From the NCBI RefSeq assembly GCF_001905845.1, contig NZ_LIVZ01000015.1, forward strand, positions 152,818 through 216,817: a stretch of 64,000 nt of DNA, read 5' to 3'. The translations under genes were made by a program, and so were the position numbers. The first letter of the stretch is position 1. Each line of letters opens with the position of its first letter. Of the stretch, positions 41,120 through 49,977 are shown one piece after another. Source of the DNA: Streptomyces sp. TSRI0107 (GTDB lineage Bacteria; Actinomycetota; Actinomycetes; Streptomycetales; Streptomycetaceae). The notes beneath the pieces are model-generated. The model was not told the DNA's origin. It saw nothing but the letters and a program-made list of their open reading frames with translations, and searched no databases.

Positions 41120-43570
41120 TCACCTGGACGCGTCGGGCACGTTCAGCTCCGCCCACACGGTCTTCCCCTCCTGCTTGAACCGGGTGCCCCAACGGTGTGC
41201 GAGCCGGGCGACGAGGAACAGCCCGCGCCCGCCTTCGTCGGTCGTACGGGCGTGGCGCAGCCGCGGGGAGGTGTTGGCGCCGTCGGAGACCTCGCAGATC
41301 ACTCCGGCGTCCTTCCGGATGAGGCGCAGTCTCAGGTCGGGGCCGGAGCCGTAGCGGATCGCGTTGGTCACCAGTTCGCTCACGGTGAGTTCCACCTCGA
41401 ACTCCAGTGCCCCCAGCTGTCGCTCCCGCAGGCAGTCGACGGCAGCCGACCGGGCGAGCGTCACCGCCTTGGGGTCGGAGGGCAGGGACCAGGTGAAGAC
41501 GCTGTCCGGTCCGAGCCCGTGGACCCGTGCGAGGAGCAGAGCGACATCGTCCTCGGGGGAACCGTCGACGAGGGCCGCCAGGGCGCTCTGCCCCAGGGCG
41601 TCCAGCGGCTGCCGCTGCCGGCTCAGTACCGCCGCCAGCTGACGCAGACCGGCATGGGCGTCCCGTTCACGTGTCTCGATCAGGCCGTCGGTGAACAGGG
41701 CCAGCACACTGCCGTCCTCGACCTGGACCTCCGTCGAGGTGAACGGCAGACCGCCGAGGCCGAGCGGAGGTCCCGCCGGGAGCTCGGGGAAGCTGACGGT
41801 GCCGTCCGGTGCCGCGATCGCCAGTGGCGGATGCCCGGCTCTGGCCATCGAGCAGGACCGGCCGACGGGATCATAGATCGCGACCAGGCAGGTCGCTCCG
41901 ATTCCGGCCAATTCCTGTGGTTCGTCCGTCGCCGACCCGGGCTCCATGCCGATGATCAAGTCGTCCAGGTGAGCGAGCACTTCGTCGGGCGGCAGGTCCA
42001 TGTTGGCCAGCGTCCGTATCACCGTGCGGTAGCGCCCCATGGAGGCCGCCGCGTGGACCCCGTGGCCCACGACGTCTCCCACGACGAACGCCGACCGGGC
42101 CCCCGACAGGGGGATGACGTCGAACCAGTCGCCACCCACGCCGTTGCTGGACTGGGCGGGGACGTAACAAGAGGCGACCTCGACGGTCGGGGACACGGTG
42201 AGACCTCGGGGCAGGAGCTCACGCTGCAGTGCGAGCGCCGTGGTGCGCTCGTGCGCGAAGCGCAGGGCGTTGTCGATGTTGACCGCGGCGCGCCGCACCA
42301 CCGCCTCGCAGGTCAGAAGCTCGTCGTGCTCGAAGGGTTCCTCGGGCCGCCTGACGAAGGTGGCGACGCCCAGCGGGCGGTTCGGCACGCTGATCGGAAC
42401 CGTGATCACCGACGCGGCGAGCGCGTCGTCGTGCACCGAGCGGGCGGAACTCACCGCTTTCCAGGCGCCGGGGTCGGCACCCATGTCCGGGCCTGTGTAG
42501 GTGACGTCGTCGACCAGGCACCTTCTGTACGGGGACGCCGGGCCGTGGCTCTGCAGCTCGCCCGTGGGCGCGATGGGGCCGAGGCCGGCGTCGGAGGCGG
42601 ACCGAAGACCGGCCCTGCGCATGACGAGCGGTTCGCCGGACCGGGGCAGGTACGGTCGCCCGGCCTCGGGCACCACGTCGAGCAGGTCGACGACGGCACG
42701 GTCGGCGAGCCGCGGTACCCCGATGTCGGCCAGTGCCTGCGCCGCGTCCGCGACGTCCAGGGTGCGGCCGGTGTGCTCCCCCGCCTCGTTGAGCAGGGCG
42801 AGGTGTTCCCGGGCTCGCCATCTGTCGTTGACGTCCACGATCACCATGCAGAGCCCAAGCGTCTGTTCGAACGCGTCCTCAAGGCGGAAGAACGACGCCG
42901 AATAGGCGCGGTCGCGGTAGGGGTGAGCGGGTGATCTCAGCAGATACTCGTAGTCCAGAACCGGTTTTCCCGTTTCGATCACGCCGCGCATGGCGCTCTC
43001 CACCGCGAGCGTCAGATCCCTGGGGAATTCGCTGAGCTCCGAGAGCATTTTCCCGGCCCGGTGTGCTGCCGGGATGCCGATGATCCGTTCCAACGCGCTG
43101 TTGATCCAGACGTTCCGCAGGTGGGGATCCGTTATCGATATGCCTATCGGAGCGTCGTTGAAGAACCGTTGCAGGGCGGGAAGGCTGGCGTCCCACCACG
43201 ATCGCTGGCTGACCTCGACCAGCGCGACCAGGTGTGCGGCTTCGAGGTCGCCGGAGAGAGGCCAGGTGAAGACGCCCAGGCGGCAGGGGCGGCCGTCGGG
43301 GCGGTGCCCCGCGACGATTCCCATCCAGCCCTGGCGGCCCCCGGTGAGCCCTGTCGCCGCCGTCGGCCGGTCGGCGTCCTGGCTCTCGGGGAGGAAGCGC
43401 GCCATCGGCCGGCCGAGCACGTCCTTGACCGGGCAGCCGAGGACGGGGCCTGTCTCCCCCGCGCAGCCGACGATCACGCCTTCCGCGTCCACCAGAGCGA
43501 TCACGGTCCCGTCCCCGGGCATGGCCCTCGTGGCCTTTTCCGGGGGGACCGATGCGGCCGAGCTGCCCAT
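41120..43570 (-). CDS. PAS-PAS-GAF-SpoIIE phosphatase-HATPase signalling protein
   Basis: 816 residues, soluble. Two PAS domains (about 20-130 and 150-265; the second contains APIGISITDPHLRNVWINSA), GAF (about 275-450), PP2C/SpoIIE (about 470-675: GVGGDWFDVIPLSGARSAFV, VVGDVVGHG, ALFTDGLIET) and a HATPase_c anti-sigma kinase domain (about 690-810: ELTVSELVTNAIRYG, TDEGGRGLFLVARL). It is the third SpoIIE phosphatase in 25 kb and closely parallels the 20321 gene from the GAF domain onward, without the membrane sensor. ATG 43570 has only a weak ribosome site. Confidence 0.9.
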   Translation of the reverse strand: MGSSAASVPPEKATRAMPGDGTVIALVDAEGVIVGCAGETGPVLGCPVKDVLGRPMARFLPESQDADRPTAATGLTGGRQGWMGIVAGHRPDGRPCRLGVFTWPLSGDLEAAHLVALVEVSQRSWWDASLPALQRFFNDAPIGISITDPHLRNVWINSALERIIGIPAAHRAGKMLSELSEFPRDLTLAVESAMRGVIETGKPVLDYEYLLRSPAHPYRDRAYSASFFRLEDAFEQTLGLCMVIVDVNDRWRAREHLALLNEAGEHTGRTLDVADAAQALADIGVPRLADRAVVDLLDVVPEAGRPYLPRSGEPLVMRRAGLRSASDAGLGPIAPTGELQSHGPASPYRRCLVDDVTYTGPDMGADPGAWKAVSSARSVHDDALAASVITVPISVPNRPLGVATFVRRPEEPFEHDELLTCEAVVRRAAVNIDNALRFAHERTTALALQRELLPRGLTVSPTVEVASCYVPAQSSNGVGGDWFDVIPLSGARSAFVVGDVVGHGVHAAASMGRYRTVIRTLANMDLPPDEVLAHLDDLIIGMEPGSATDEPQELAGIGATCLVAIYDPVGRSCSMARAGHPPLAIAAPDGTVSFPELPAGPPLGLGGLPFTSTEVQVEDGSVLALFTDGLIETRERDAHAGLRQLAAVLSRQRQPLDALGQSALAALVDGSPEDDVALLLARVHGLGPDSVFTWSLPSDPKAVTLARSAAVDCLRERQLGALEFEVELTVSELVTNAIRYGSGPDLRLRLIRKDAGVICEVSDGANTSPRLRHARTTDEGGRGLFLVARLAHRWGTRFKQEGKTVWAELNVPDASR

Positions 43571-43709
43571 GACATCAACCCACTTCGGTAGGGCTTTCCC
43601 TCATCTCGGCACGGACCTGCCGGAGCGCGATGAGCCCTGGTTGACGGGGTACCCCTGTCCGGTGCTCCGCACTCGACGCGCCGCCCACCCGGACCGGCCC
43701 CGGCCGCGG

Positions 43710-44531
43710 TCAAGGCCTCCGGGGCACCGTGAGCGCGCTCCCGAAGTCGAGGAGAGCCTTGTTGAACGCCTGCGGCTGCTCGATGTTGGTGCCGTGGCCG
43801 GCGGTGGCGATGACGACCGACGAGCCCCGGGGTGCGAGCGATGCCGCGGCGGCCGCGTGCGACGACGGCCAGAGCTCGCTCTCGGCTCCCGCGGTGAAGA
43901 GCACCGGTACATCGGTCGCCGCGATCACGGGTCGCCAATCGGCCTTCGCGTGATCGTCGAGAAGGACGAGGTCTCCCGGGGTGAGCGTGCGCTGGGCGCC
44001 CTTCATCGCCCTGACCAGGCGCACCAGCCGCATGCCGCGCCGCCAGAGCGGGGTGCCGTGGCCGGTCTCGGGTATGCGCTCGGCGAAGTACGTCTCGACG
44101 TTCGACTCGTCGTAGCCGTAGAAGCCGTGGGGCCAGTCGGCGGTGTTCAGCATCTTCGGGGTCTGGTCGACGACGACGATGCCCGCGAGGCGGTCGGCGC
44201 CGAACTGGGAGACGTACGACCAGATCGTGTTGCCGCCCATCGAGCCGCCGACGGCCAGGACGTCGCGCAGGTCGAGGGCGTCCAGGAAGGCCCGCACGTC
44301 CTGTCCGCGGCGTGCCATGTCGACGCCCGACGCCGGCCGGTCGGCTCTCCCGTGGCCGCGCAGGTCGACGGAGAGCACCCGGTATCCCGCTGCCGCGAGC
44401 GGGCCGACCTGGTAGAGCCAGCTCGTCGCGGCCCCCTTGAAGCCCGAGAGGAGGACGACGGGCCGCCCGGAGGGATCCCCCGCCTCCGTGTAGTGAAGAC
44501 GGATGCCGTCGTCTGCGGCGATGGAGGCCAT
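43710..44531 (-). CDS. Alpha/beta hydrolase
   Basis: 273 residues, cytosolic. Oxyanion region VVLLSGFKGAATSW, a DLRGHGRADRP loop typical of the epoxide hydrolase/haloperoxidase-like group, nucleophile elbow VGGSMGG near residues 93-99, an Asp in VPVLFTAGAESELWP region and catalytic His in TAGHGTNIEQP. Ser rather than Asp nucleophile suggests an esterase or lactonase. It lies 39 bp after the FAD-linked oxidase gene, same strand, so a joint catabolic step (for example on a lactone) is possible. Confidence 0.85.
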   Translation of the reverse strand: MASIAADDGIRLHYTEAGDPSGRPVVLLSGFKGAATSWLYQVGPLAAAGYRVLSVDLRGHGRADRPASGVDMARRGQDVRAFLDALDLRDVLAVGGSMGGNTIWSYVSQFGADRLAGIVVVDQTPKMLNTADWPHGFYGYDESNVETYFAERIPETGHGTPLWRRGMRLVRLVRAMKGAQRTLTPGDLVLLDDHAKADWRPVIAATDVPVLFTAGAESELWPSSHAAAAASLAPRGSSVVIATAGHGTNIEQPQAFNKALLDFGSALTVPRRP

Positions 44532-44570
44532 GAGCTTGATTCTCCGTTTCGTAAGGGAGGGGGTCTTGGG

Positions 44571-45947
44571 TCAGGAAAGGACTTTGCCTGGGTTGAGTAC
44601 GCCGTGCGGGTCGAGGGCCCGCTTCACCGCGTGGTGCATCGCCATCACCTCGGGCGTCACCTCCGCGAGGAGCCCCGGGCGCTTGAGCAGTCCCACACCG
44701 TGTTCCCCGGTGACCGTCCCGCCGAGCGCGATCGCGTCGGCGATGATCTCGTCGAAGGCTCGCTGCGCACGGGTCTTCGCCGCCTCGTCCCCGGGCTGCG
44801 TGACCAGCACCGGGTGCAGGTTGCCGTCGCCGGCGTGCGCGACGTTCGCGATCAGGATGTCGTGCCGGGCGGCGGTCTTCTCGATCCTGCCGAGCATCTC
44901 CGGGACGTGTTCCCTGGGGACGCAGACGTCCTCCGTCACCACCGGTCCCAGCCGCTCCAGGGCCGGGTAGGCCAGGCGCCGGGCGGCCAGCAGCGCTTCG
45001 GCCTCGTGGTCGTCGGTCGACTGTTCGGCCCACCCCGCGCCCGCCTCCCGGAAGCAGGCGACCACGCGTTCGGCCTCCGCCCGCCCGGCCTCGCCCGGCT
45101 CGTCGACGCGGGCGAGGAGCACGACGTCCGCCTCCGCCGAGAGCCCCATGTTCTTCCAGTCGTCGACGGCGCGCAGACAGTGCCGGTCGACGAGTTCGAG
45201 CGCCGACGGGGTCAGCCCCGCGGCGGCGATCGCGCGTATCGCGGCGCCGGCGTCGGTGAGCGACGAGAAGAAGCCGGCGATCGTCGTCGCCGGGGCGGGC
45301 AGCGGCCGGAGCCGTACGGTCACCTCGGTGACGATGCCGAGCGTGCCCTCCGACCCCACGATGAGACCGGCCAGGTCGTAGCCCGCGACCCCCTTCGCGG
45401 TCCGCCGCCCCAGGCGCACGACCTCACCGAGCCCGTTGACCACCTCCAGGGCGAGGACGTAGTCCCGGGTGACGCCGTACTTGACGCAGCACAGCCCGCC
45501 CGCGTTCGTCGCGACGTTGCCACCGATGGTCGACCAGGGGGCACTGGCCGGGTCCGGCGGGTACCACAGGCCGTGCCCGGCCACCGCCGCCCGCAGGTGG
45601 TCGTTGACGACGCCCGGCTGGACCACCGCGAGCCGTTCCAGCGGGTTCACCTCGAGGATCTCGTCCATGGCGTCGAGCGCCACCACCACACATCCGTCGA
45701 TCGCGTTGGCCCCGCCGGACAGTCCCGTGCCCGCGCCGCGCGCGACGACGGGGGTGCGGTGCTCGACGCAGGCGCGGACCACGGCGACGACGTCCTGAGT
45801 GCACGTCGCCCGCACCACGGCCACCGGACGGCCGTACGGCGCCCAGGCGGCCTGGTCGTGACTCAGTCCCTCGACGCTCTCCGGGGTGGTGAGCACCCGG
45901 TCCACCGGAATGTGCTGGAGGATCGCGCGTACGACGGGGGCGCTCAT
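44571..45947 (-). CDS. GlcD-type FAD-linked 2-hydroxyacid oxidase
   Basis: 458 residues of the glycolate oxidase/D-lactate dehydrogenase (GlcD, VAO) family. FAD-binding part: VVARGAGTGLSGGANAIDG, PGVVNDHLRAAVAGHGLWYP, TIGGNVATNAGGLCCVKYGV, LIVGSEGTLGIVTEVTVRL. C-terminal part: IANVAHAGDGNLHPVL, with the His and Asn that hold the substrate, and GTVTGEHGVGLLKR. No GlcE/GlcF iron-sulfur partners lie beside it, so it is probably a stand-alone D-2-hydroxyacid oxidase. ATG 45947. It is divergent from the peptide-type ABC importer, and the 60 bp element copy 2 lies 44 bp upstream. Confidence 0.9.
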   Translation of the reverse strand: MSAPVVRAILQHIPVDRVLTTPESVEGLSHDQAAWAPYGRPVAVVRATCTQDVVAVVRACVEHRTPVVARGAGTGLSGGANAIDGCVVVALDAMDEILEVNPLERLAVVQPGVVNDHLRAAVAGHGLWYPPDPASAPWSTIGGNVATNAGGLCCVKYGVTRDYVLALEVVNGLGEVVRLGRRTAKGVAGYDLAGLIVGSEGTLGIVTEVTVRLRPLPAPATTIAGFFSSLTDAGAAIRAIAAAGLTPSALELVDRHCLRAVDDWKNMGLSAEADVVLLARVDEPGEAGRAEAERVVACFREAGAGWAEQSTDDHEAEALLAARRLAYPALERLGPVVTEDVCVPREHVPEMLGRIEKTAARHDILIANVAHAGDGNLHPVLVTQPGDEAAKTRAQRAFDEIIADAIALGGTVTGEHGVGLLKRPGLLAEVTPEVMAMHHAVKRALDPHGVLNPGKVLS

Positions 45948-46263
45948 GGTGGTCCTCTCGACGGATCGACGGGCTCGTAGCGGGCCCGTGGCGCACAGCT
46001 TGCGACGATCGAAACACGGCGTGCGACGGAACCGAACGGAGAGAACATCCAGTCCGCGCCCCCTCTCGGAGAAATTGCACAATCCCGCTCGTCGCGCCTT
46101 CCCCGACCGCTGCCGGCCCGGGAAGGCCGACAGCCGATTCGCCTGGAGAAGGGGCCCATCGCGCAGTCGTGGAAATGTGAATTCTCTCCGTTCATTACGA
46201 CCTATCGGCGTGTTGTCATCTCTCCACCCGACGCAGCTTGAACCACGCGATAGGAGCGTCCAT
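45948..46263. other. Divergent control region between FAD oxidase and ABC importer
   Basis: 316 bp with no gene. It contains the 60 bp element at 45991-46050 shared with 24009-24068. The half nearer the importer is lower in GC, with AT-rich patches at about 46064-46084 and 46177-46200, which could be promoter elements. Confidence 0.6.
45991..46050. promoter_or_regulatory. 60 bp conserved intergenic element, copy 2
   Basis: 48 of 60 positions match 24009-24068 without a gap; see copy 1. Here it sits 44 bp from the start of the FAD oxidase gene and 214 bp from the importer gene, in the same orientation relative to the minus-strand gene as copy 1. Confidence 0.65.
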
Positions 46264-47205
46264 ATGGTTCGACTGGTTTTTCGGCGCCTTTTGTGGTCCA
46301 TCCCGTCATTGCGCATCGTTTCGGCACTCGCATTCGTATTGGCCTGGCTGGCGCCCGGAGACGCGGCCCGCGTGATACTCGGCACGAACACCGATCCCGA
46401 TGCGTACAACCAGGTGCGTGCCCAAATGGGACTGGACCGGCCTCTGTGGTCTCAGTACACCCACTGGCTGAGCGACGCGGTGCACGGCGACCTCGGGAAC
46501 TCACTGTTCACCGGCGGTGCGGTGCGGGAGATTCTCGGGTCCCGGCTCACCGTCAGTCTCACCCTGGTCCTGGGAGCCACGGCCATCGCCGCCACCGTCG
46601 GTGTGCTGATCGGTCTGCTGTCCGCGCTCAGGGGCGGTGCGTCGGCTCGTGCCGCCGACAGCGTCGCCCTGGTGGCGATGAGCACTCCGACGTTCTGGCT
46701 GAGCCTCCTGCTCGTGCTGGTGTTCTCGGTGAAGCTTTCCTGGCTTCCCGCCACCGGCTTCGTCCCGTTCGAGCGGGACCCGGGCGGGTTCGTGCAGTCC
46801 CTGATACTGCCGACCTGCGCCCTCAGCCTGGGCGCCATAGCGACGATCGCCAAGCAGACCCGTGGCGCCCTCGTCGACGTCATGGGACAGGAATACGTGC
46901 GGGCGCTGCGCGCCAACGGACTGCCCGGGCGCAGCGTCGTCCTGCGCCACTGTCTGAAGAACGCCGCGCCCTCCGTCATCCCGGTCGTGGGCATCGTGAT
47001 GATCGGCCTCCTCGGCGGCACGATCCTCGTCGAGCAGGTCTTCGCGATGCCCGGCATGGGCCAGCTGACCGTCACCGCGACAACTCAGCACGACCTGCCG
47101 CTCCTTGTCGGAGCCGTCATCTACTACACGCTCATCGTCGTCGCATCGAACCTCCTGACCGACATCGCCACCGCATGGCTGAGCCCGAGGACTGAAGACC
47201 TGTGA
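46264..47205 (+). CDS. Peptide-type ABC transporter permease (DppB-like)
   Basis: 313 residues, the first permease of a dipeptide/oligopeptide/nickel importer. N-terminal MVRLVFRRLLWSIPSLRIVS helix, then AWLAPGDAARVILG (the DppB 'PGDP'-type region), GLDRPLWSQYTHWLSDAVHG, and five further helices with the ABC-interaction loop DVMGQEYVRALRANGLPGRS (EAA motif), ending with NLLTDIATAWLSPR. ATG 46264 follows TAGGAG. GTGA overlap with the next gene. Confidence 0.92.
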   Translation: MVRLVFRRLLWSIPSLRIVSALAFVLAWLAPGDAARVILGTNTDPDAYNQVRAQMGLDRPLWSQYTHWLSDAVHGDLGNSLFTGGAVREILGSRLTVSLTLVLGATAIAATVGVLIGLLSALRGGASARAADSVALVAMSTPTFWLSLLLVLVFSVKLSWLPATGFVPFERDPGGFVQSLILPTCALSLGAIATIAKQTRGALVDVMGQEYVRALRANGLPGRSVVLRHCLKNAAPSVIPVVGIVMIGLLGGTILVEQVFAMPGMGQLTVTATTQHDLPLLVGAVIYYTLIVVASNLLTDIATAWLSPRTEDL

Positions 47206-49148
47206 AAGACGCCATCGGCCGCGCCGACGCAGTGCGGGCAACCATGCCGGCCACCGCGCCCGACACCCCCATCTGGCGCCGCATCATGAGGCGGCCCGCC
47301 ATAGCCCTGGCCGCCGCCTGGCTGGCGCTCATCACAGCCGGCTCCCTCGCAGCCACCTGGGTGGCTCCGTACGGCCCTGTCTCCCAGGACCTGTCCGCCA
47401 GTTACTCGGGCCCCACCGCCCGGCACCTGCTGGGCACCGATCAACTCGGCCGGGACGTCCTCAGCCGCATCCTCTACGGCGGACGCACCAGTCTGCTCGC
47501 CGTCGCGGAGGTCGTCTGCGTCTTCGTGGCCCTGGGCCTCTTCTTCGGCCTCGTCGCCGGCTACAAGGGAGGCCTCGTCGACCGCTTCGTCATGCGCTGC
47601 TGCGACATCGTGATGGCCATCCCCCTGGTCGTCACCCTGCTGGTGGTGCTGGCCATCTTCAGCCGCAACGAGACCGCCGCGATGCTCACGTTCGGTGTGC
47701 TCGCGTCCGCCGGACTCGCCCGCGTGGTGCGGGCCTGCACCAGGGCGGTCAGGACGGACGACTACGTCCGGGCGGCGGTGGTGGCGGGGCTGACACCGGC
47801 GCAGGTGGTCCGCCGGCACATCCTGCCGCGGGTCCTCGGTCCCGTTCTCATCCAGGCGGCGCTGCTGGCGGCGTCGGCCCTGCTGGTCGAGAGCGGCCTG
47901 AACTACCTGGGGCTGGGCGTGCAGCCGCCGAATCCGAGCTGGGGCGGCCTCGTCACCGACGCCTCGGTGGCGATCTACCAGCAGCCCTGGCTGCTGGTGC
48001 CCAGCGGCCTGACGATCATCCTGACCGCCCTCGCGTTCGGCATCATCGGTGACAGCGCCCGCGACGCCGCCTCCGACCGCAGTCGTCTGGCCGCCGGCTC
48101 CTGGCGGCAGATGATCACCAGAGTGCGCAGCGGCGCGCCGAAGCCGGCTCCCGGGGGCGGCCGCAAGGAGTCGGTCCTGCGTGTCGAAGGTCTTACCGTC
48201 CACGCCGCGGGCGCCGAGCTCGTGGAAGGCTTCGACCTGGACATCGAACCCGGGGAGATCGTCGGTCTGGTGGGCGAGTCCGGCTGCGGCAAGTCGACGG
48301 TGATTCTCTCCCTGATGCGGCTGCTGCCGCCCGGTGTCGAGATGACGGCCGACGCGTACACCCTGACCGGCAGCGACGCCCTCCACCTCACCGAGCGCGG
48401 CATGGCCCGGCTCCGGGGACGTTCCATCGGCTACATCCCGCAGGAGCCCGTCGCCGGACTGGATCCCGCCTTCACCGTGGGCTCCCAGCTCACCGAGCTC
48501 TCCCGGCACCACACCCGCGGTGGGCGACGCCAGGCCGAAGCGCACATCCGCGAGTTGCTGACGCTGGTCCAACTGCCTGAGGTCGACCGGGTCATGAAGT
48601 CGTACCCGCACGAGCTGTCCGGCGGCATGGCGCAGCGCGTGGCGATCGCCCGGGCGCTCATCGGCGACCCCGAGGTGCTCGTCGCCGACGAACCGACGAC
48701 GGCCCTCGACGTCAGCGTGCAGGCCGAGATCCTCGATCTCATCCTCTCCCTGCGGGACTTGAGGGGCATGGCCATTCTCATGGTCACCCACGACTGGGGT
48801 GTGGTCGCCGACATCTGTGACCGTGCCGTCGTCATGTACGCCGGCCAGACGGTCGAGGAAGGGCCGGTGCGGGAGTTCTTCCGGCGCCCCCGCCATCCGT
48901 ATTCGCGGGCTCTGCTCGGCGCTTCCCCCTCCGTCGCCCGCTTCCGCGCGAAGCTGCCCGCGATTCCCGGCACCGTGCCGGCTCCGGGTGAGCGGCCGTC
49001 GAGCTGCCACTTCGCCGATCGCTGCCCGCGCCGCCAGGACGAGTGCACGAGCAGCCCCATCACCTTGACCCGTACGTCGAAGGACCGCGCACATCGCTGC
49101 CTTCTTCCCGAGCCGGCCACGGAGGCACTCGATGTCAGCACTCGTTGA
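47202..49148 (+). CDS. Fused ABC permease (DppC-like) and ATPase (DppD-like)
   Basis: 648 residues. Residues about 1-300 are a DppC-type permease (HLLGTDQLGRDVLSRILYGG, DDYVRAAVVAGLTPAQVVRR, LNYLGLGVQPPNPSWGG); after a short glycine/proline linker (about 305-325) comes a complete DppD ATPase: Walker A VGESGCGKSTVIL, Q-loop IGYIPQEPVAG, signature HELSGGMAQRVAIARAL, Walker B VLVADEPTTALD, and the peptide-transporter C-terminal Cys motif CHFADRCPRRQDEC. GTG 47202 is the start. In most organisms these are separate proteins; here one polypeptide without a stop or frameshift does both. Confidence 0.92.
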   Translation: MKDAIGRADAVRATMPATAPDTPIWRRIMRRPAIALAAAWLALITAGSLAATWVAPYGPVSQDLSASYSGPTARHLLGTDQLGRDVLSRILYGGRTSLLAVAEVVCVFVALGLFFGLVAGYKGGLVDRFVMRCCDIVMAIPLVVTLLVVLAIFSRNETAAMLTFGVLASAGLARVVRACTRAVRTDDYVRAAVVAGLTPAQVVRRHILPRVLGPVLIQAALLAASALLVESGLNYLGLGVQPPNPSWGGLVTDASVAIYQQPWLLVPSGLTIILTALAFGIIGDSARDAASDRSRLAAGSWRQMITRVRSGAPKPAPGGGRKESVLRVEGLTVHAAGAELVEGFDLDIEPGEIVGLVGESGCGKSTVILSLMRLLPPGVEMTADAYTLTGSDALHLTERGMARLRGRSIGYIPQEPVAGLDPAFTVGSQLTELSRHHTRGGRRQAEAHIRELLTLVQLPEVDRVMKSYPHELSGGMAQRVAIARALIGDPEVLVADEPTTALDVSVQAEILDLILSLRDLRGMAILMVTHDWGVVADICDRAVVMYAGQTVEEGPVREFFRRPRHPYSRALLGASPSVARFRAKLPAIPGTVPAPGERPSSCHFADRCPRRQDECTSSPITLTRTSKDRAHRCLLPEPATEALDVSTR

Positions 49149-49959
49149 GTTCGACAGGCTCACGGTGGAGTACGGCCGGGGCAGGAAGCTGAAGCGGGTT
49201 CTTCACGACGTGAGCCTGGACGTGCGACCAGGTGAGGCGCTCGGCCTGATCGGCGAGTCCGGCAGCGGCAAGACCACGCTGAGCAAGACCCTGCTCGGGC
49301 AGGTGCCGGTGACCTCCGGTCGCGTCCTGTTCGACGGGACCGACATCACCCGGCTCAGTGCCCGGGACCGGCGGGGACTGAGCCGCCGCATCCAGGTGGT
49401 GTTCCAGAACCCGTACTCGTCCCTCAACCCGCAGCGCACCATCGCCCAGTCCGTCGGGGAGACCCTGGCCACGGACACCGGGCTCACCCGTCAGGAAGTA
49501 CGGCGACGGGTCCTGGAGATGCTCGAGCAGGTCGGGCTCTCCCCGGACGCGGCGGACAAGTTCCCCGCCGCGTTCTCCGGTGGACAGCGGCAGCGCATCG
49601 CGATCGCCCGGGCCCTGCTCCCCATGCCCGACCTGGTGATCTGCGACGAGGCGGTCAGCGCCCTGGACCTGTCCGTGCAGGCCCAGGTCCTCAACCTGCT
49701 GGCCGACCTCCAGGACCGGCTCGGACTGGCGTACCTGTTCATCACGCACGACCTCGCGGTCGTACGCCACTTCTGTCATCGCATGGCCGTGCTCAAGAGC
49801 GGCCGGATCGTCGAGACGGGACAGACCGGGGCTGTCTGCGCGCAGCCCCGGCACGACTACACGCGCACCCTGCTCGCCTCGGCACCGGTGGCCGACCCGG
49901 ACGCGCAGGCAGCGGCGCGGGCCCGGCGCCACAGCGTGGCGCAGCGAACCATGGCCTGA
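49132..49959 (+). CDS. ABC transporter ATPase (DppF-like)
   Basis: 275 residues. Walker A IGESGSGKTTLSK, Q-loop IQVVFQNPYSSLNP (the PYSSLNPR motif typical of OppF/DppF), signature FSGGQRQRIAIARALL, Walker B LVICDEAVSALD, and H-loop LFITHDLAVVR. Second nucleotide-binding subunit, pairing with the ATPase half of the fusion. Its ATG 49132 lies 17 bp inside the end of the preceding gene, so the two are translationally coupled. It lacks the C-terminal Cys motif of its partner. Confidence 0.92.
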   Translation: MSALVEFDRLTVEYGRGRKLKRVLHDVSLDVRPGEALGLIGESGSGKTTLSKTLLGQVPVTSGRVLFDGTDITRLSARDRRGLSRRIQVVFQNPYSSLNPQRTIAQSVGETLATDTGLTRQEVRRRVLEMLEQVGLSPDAADKFPAAFSGGQRQRIAIARALLPMPDLVICDEAVSALDLSVQAQVLNLLADLQDRLGLAYLFITHDLAVVRHFCHRMAVLKSGRIVETGQTGAVCAQPRHDYTRTLLASAPVADPDAQAAARARRHSVAQRTMA

Positions 49960-49977
49960 CACGAGGAGCGAGAAAAA

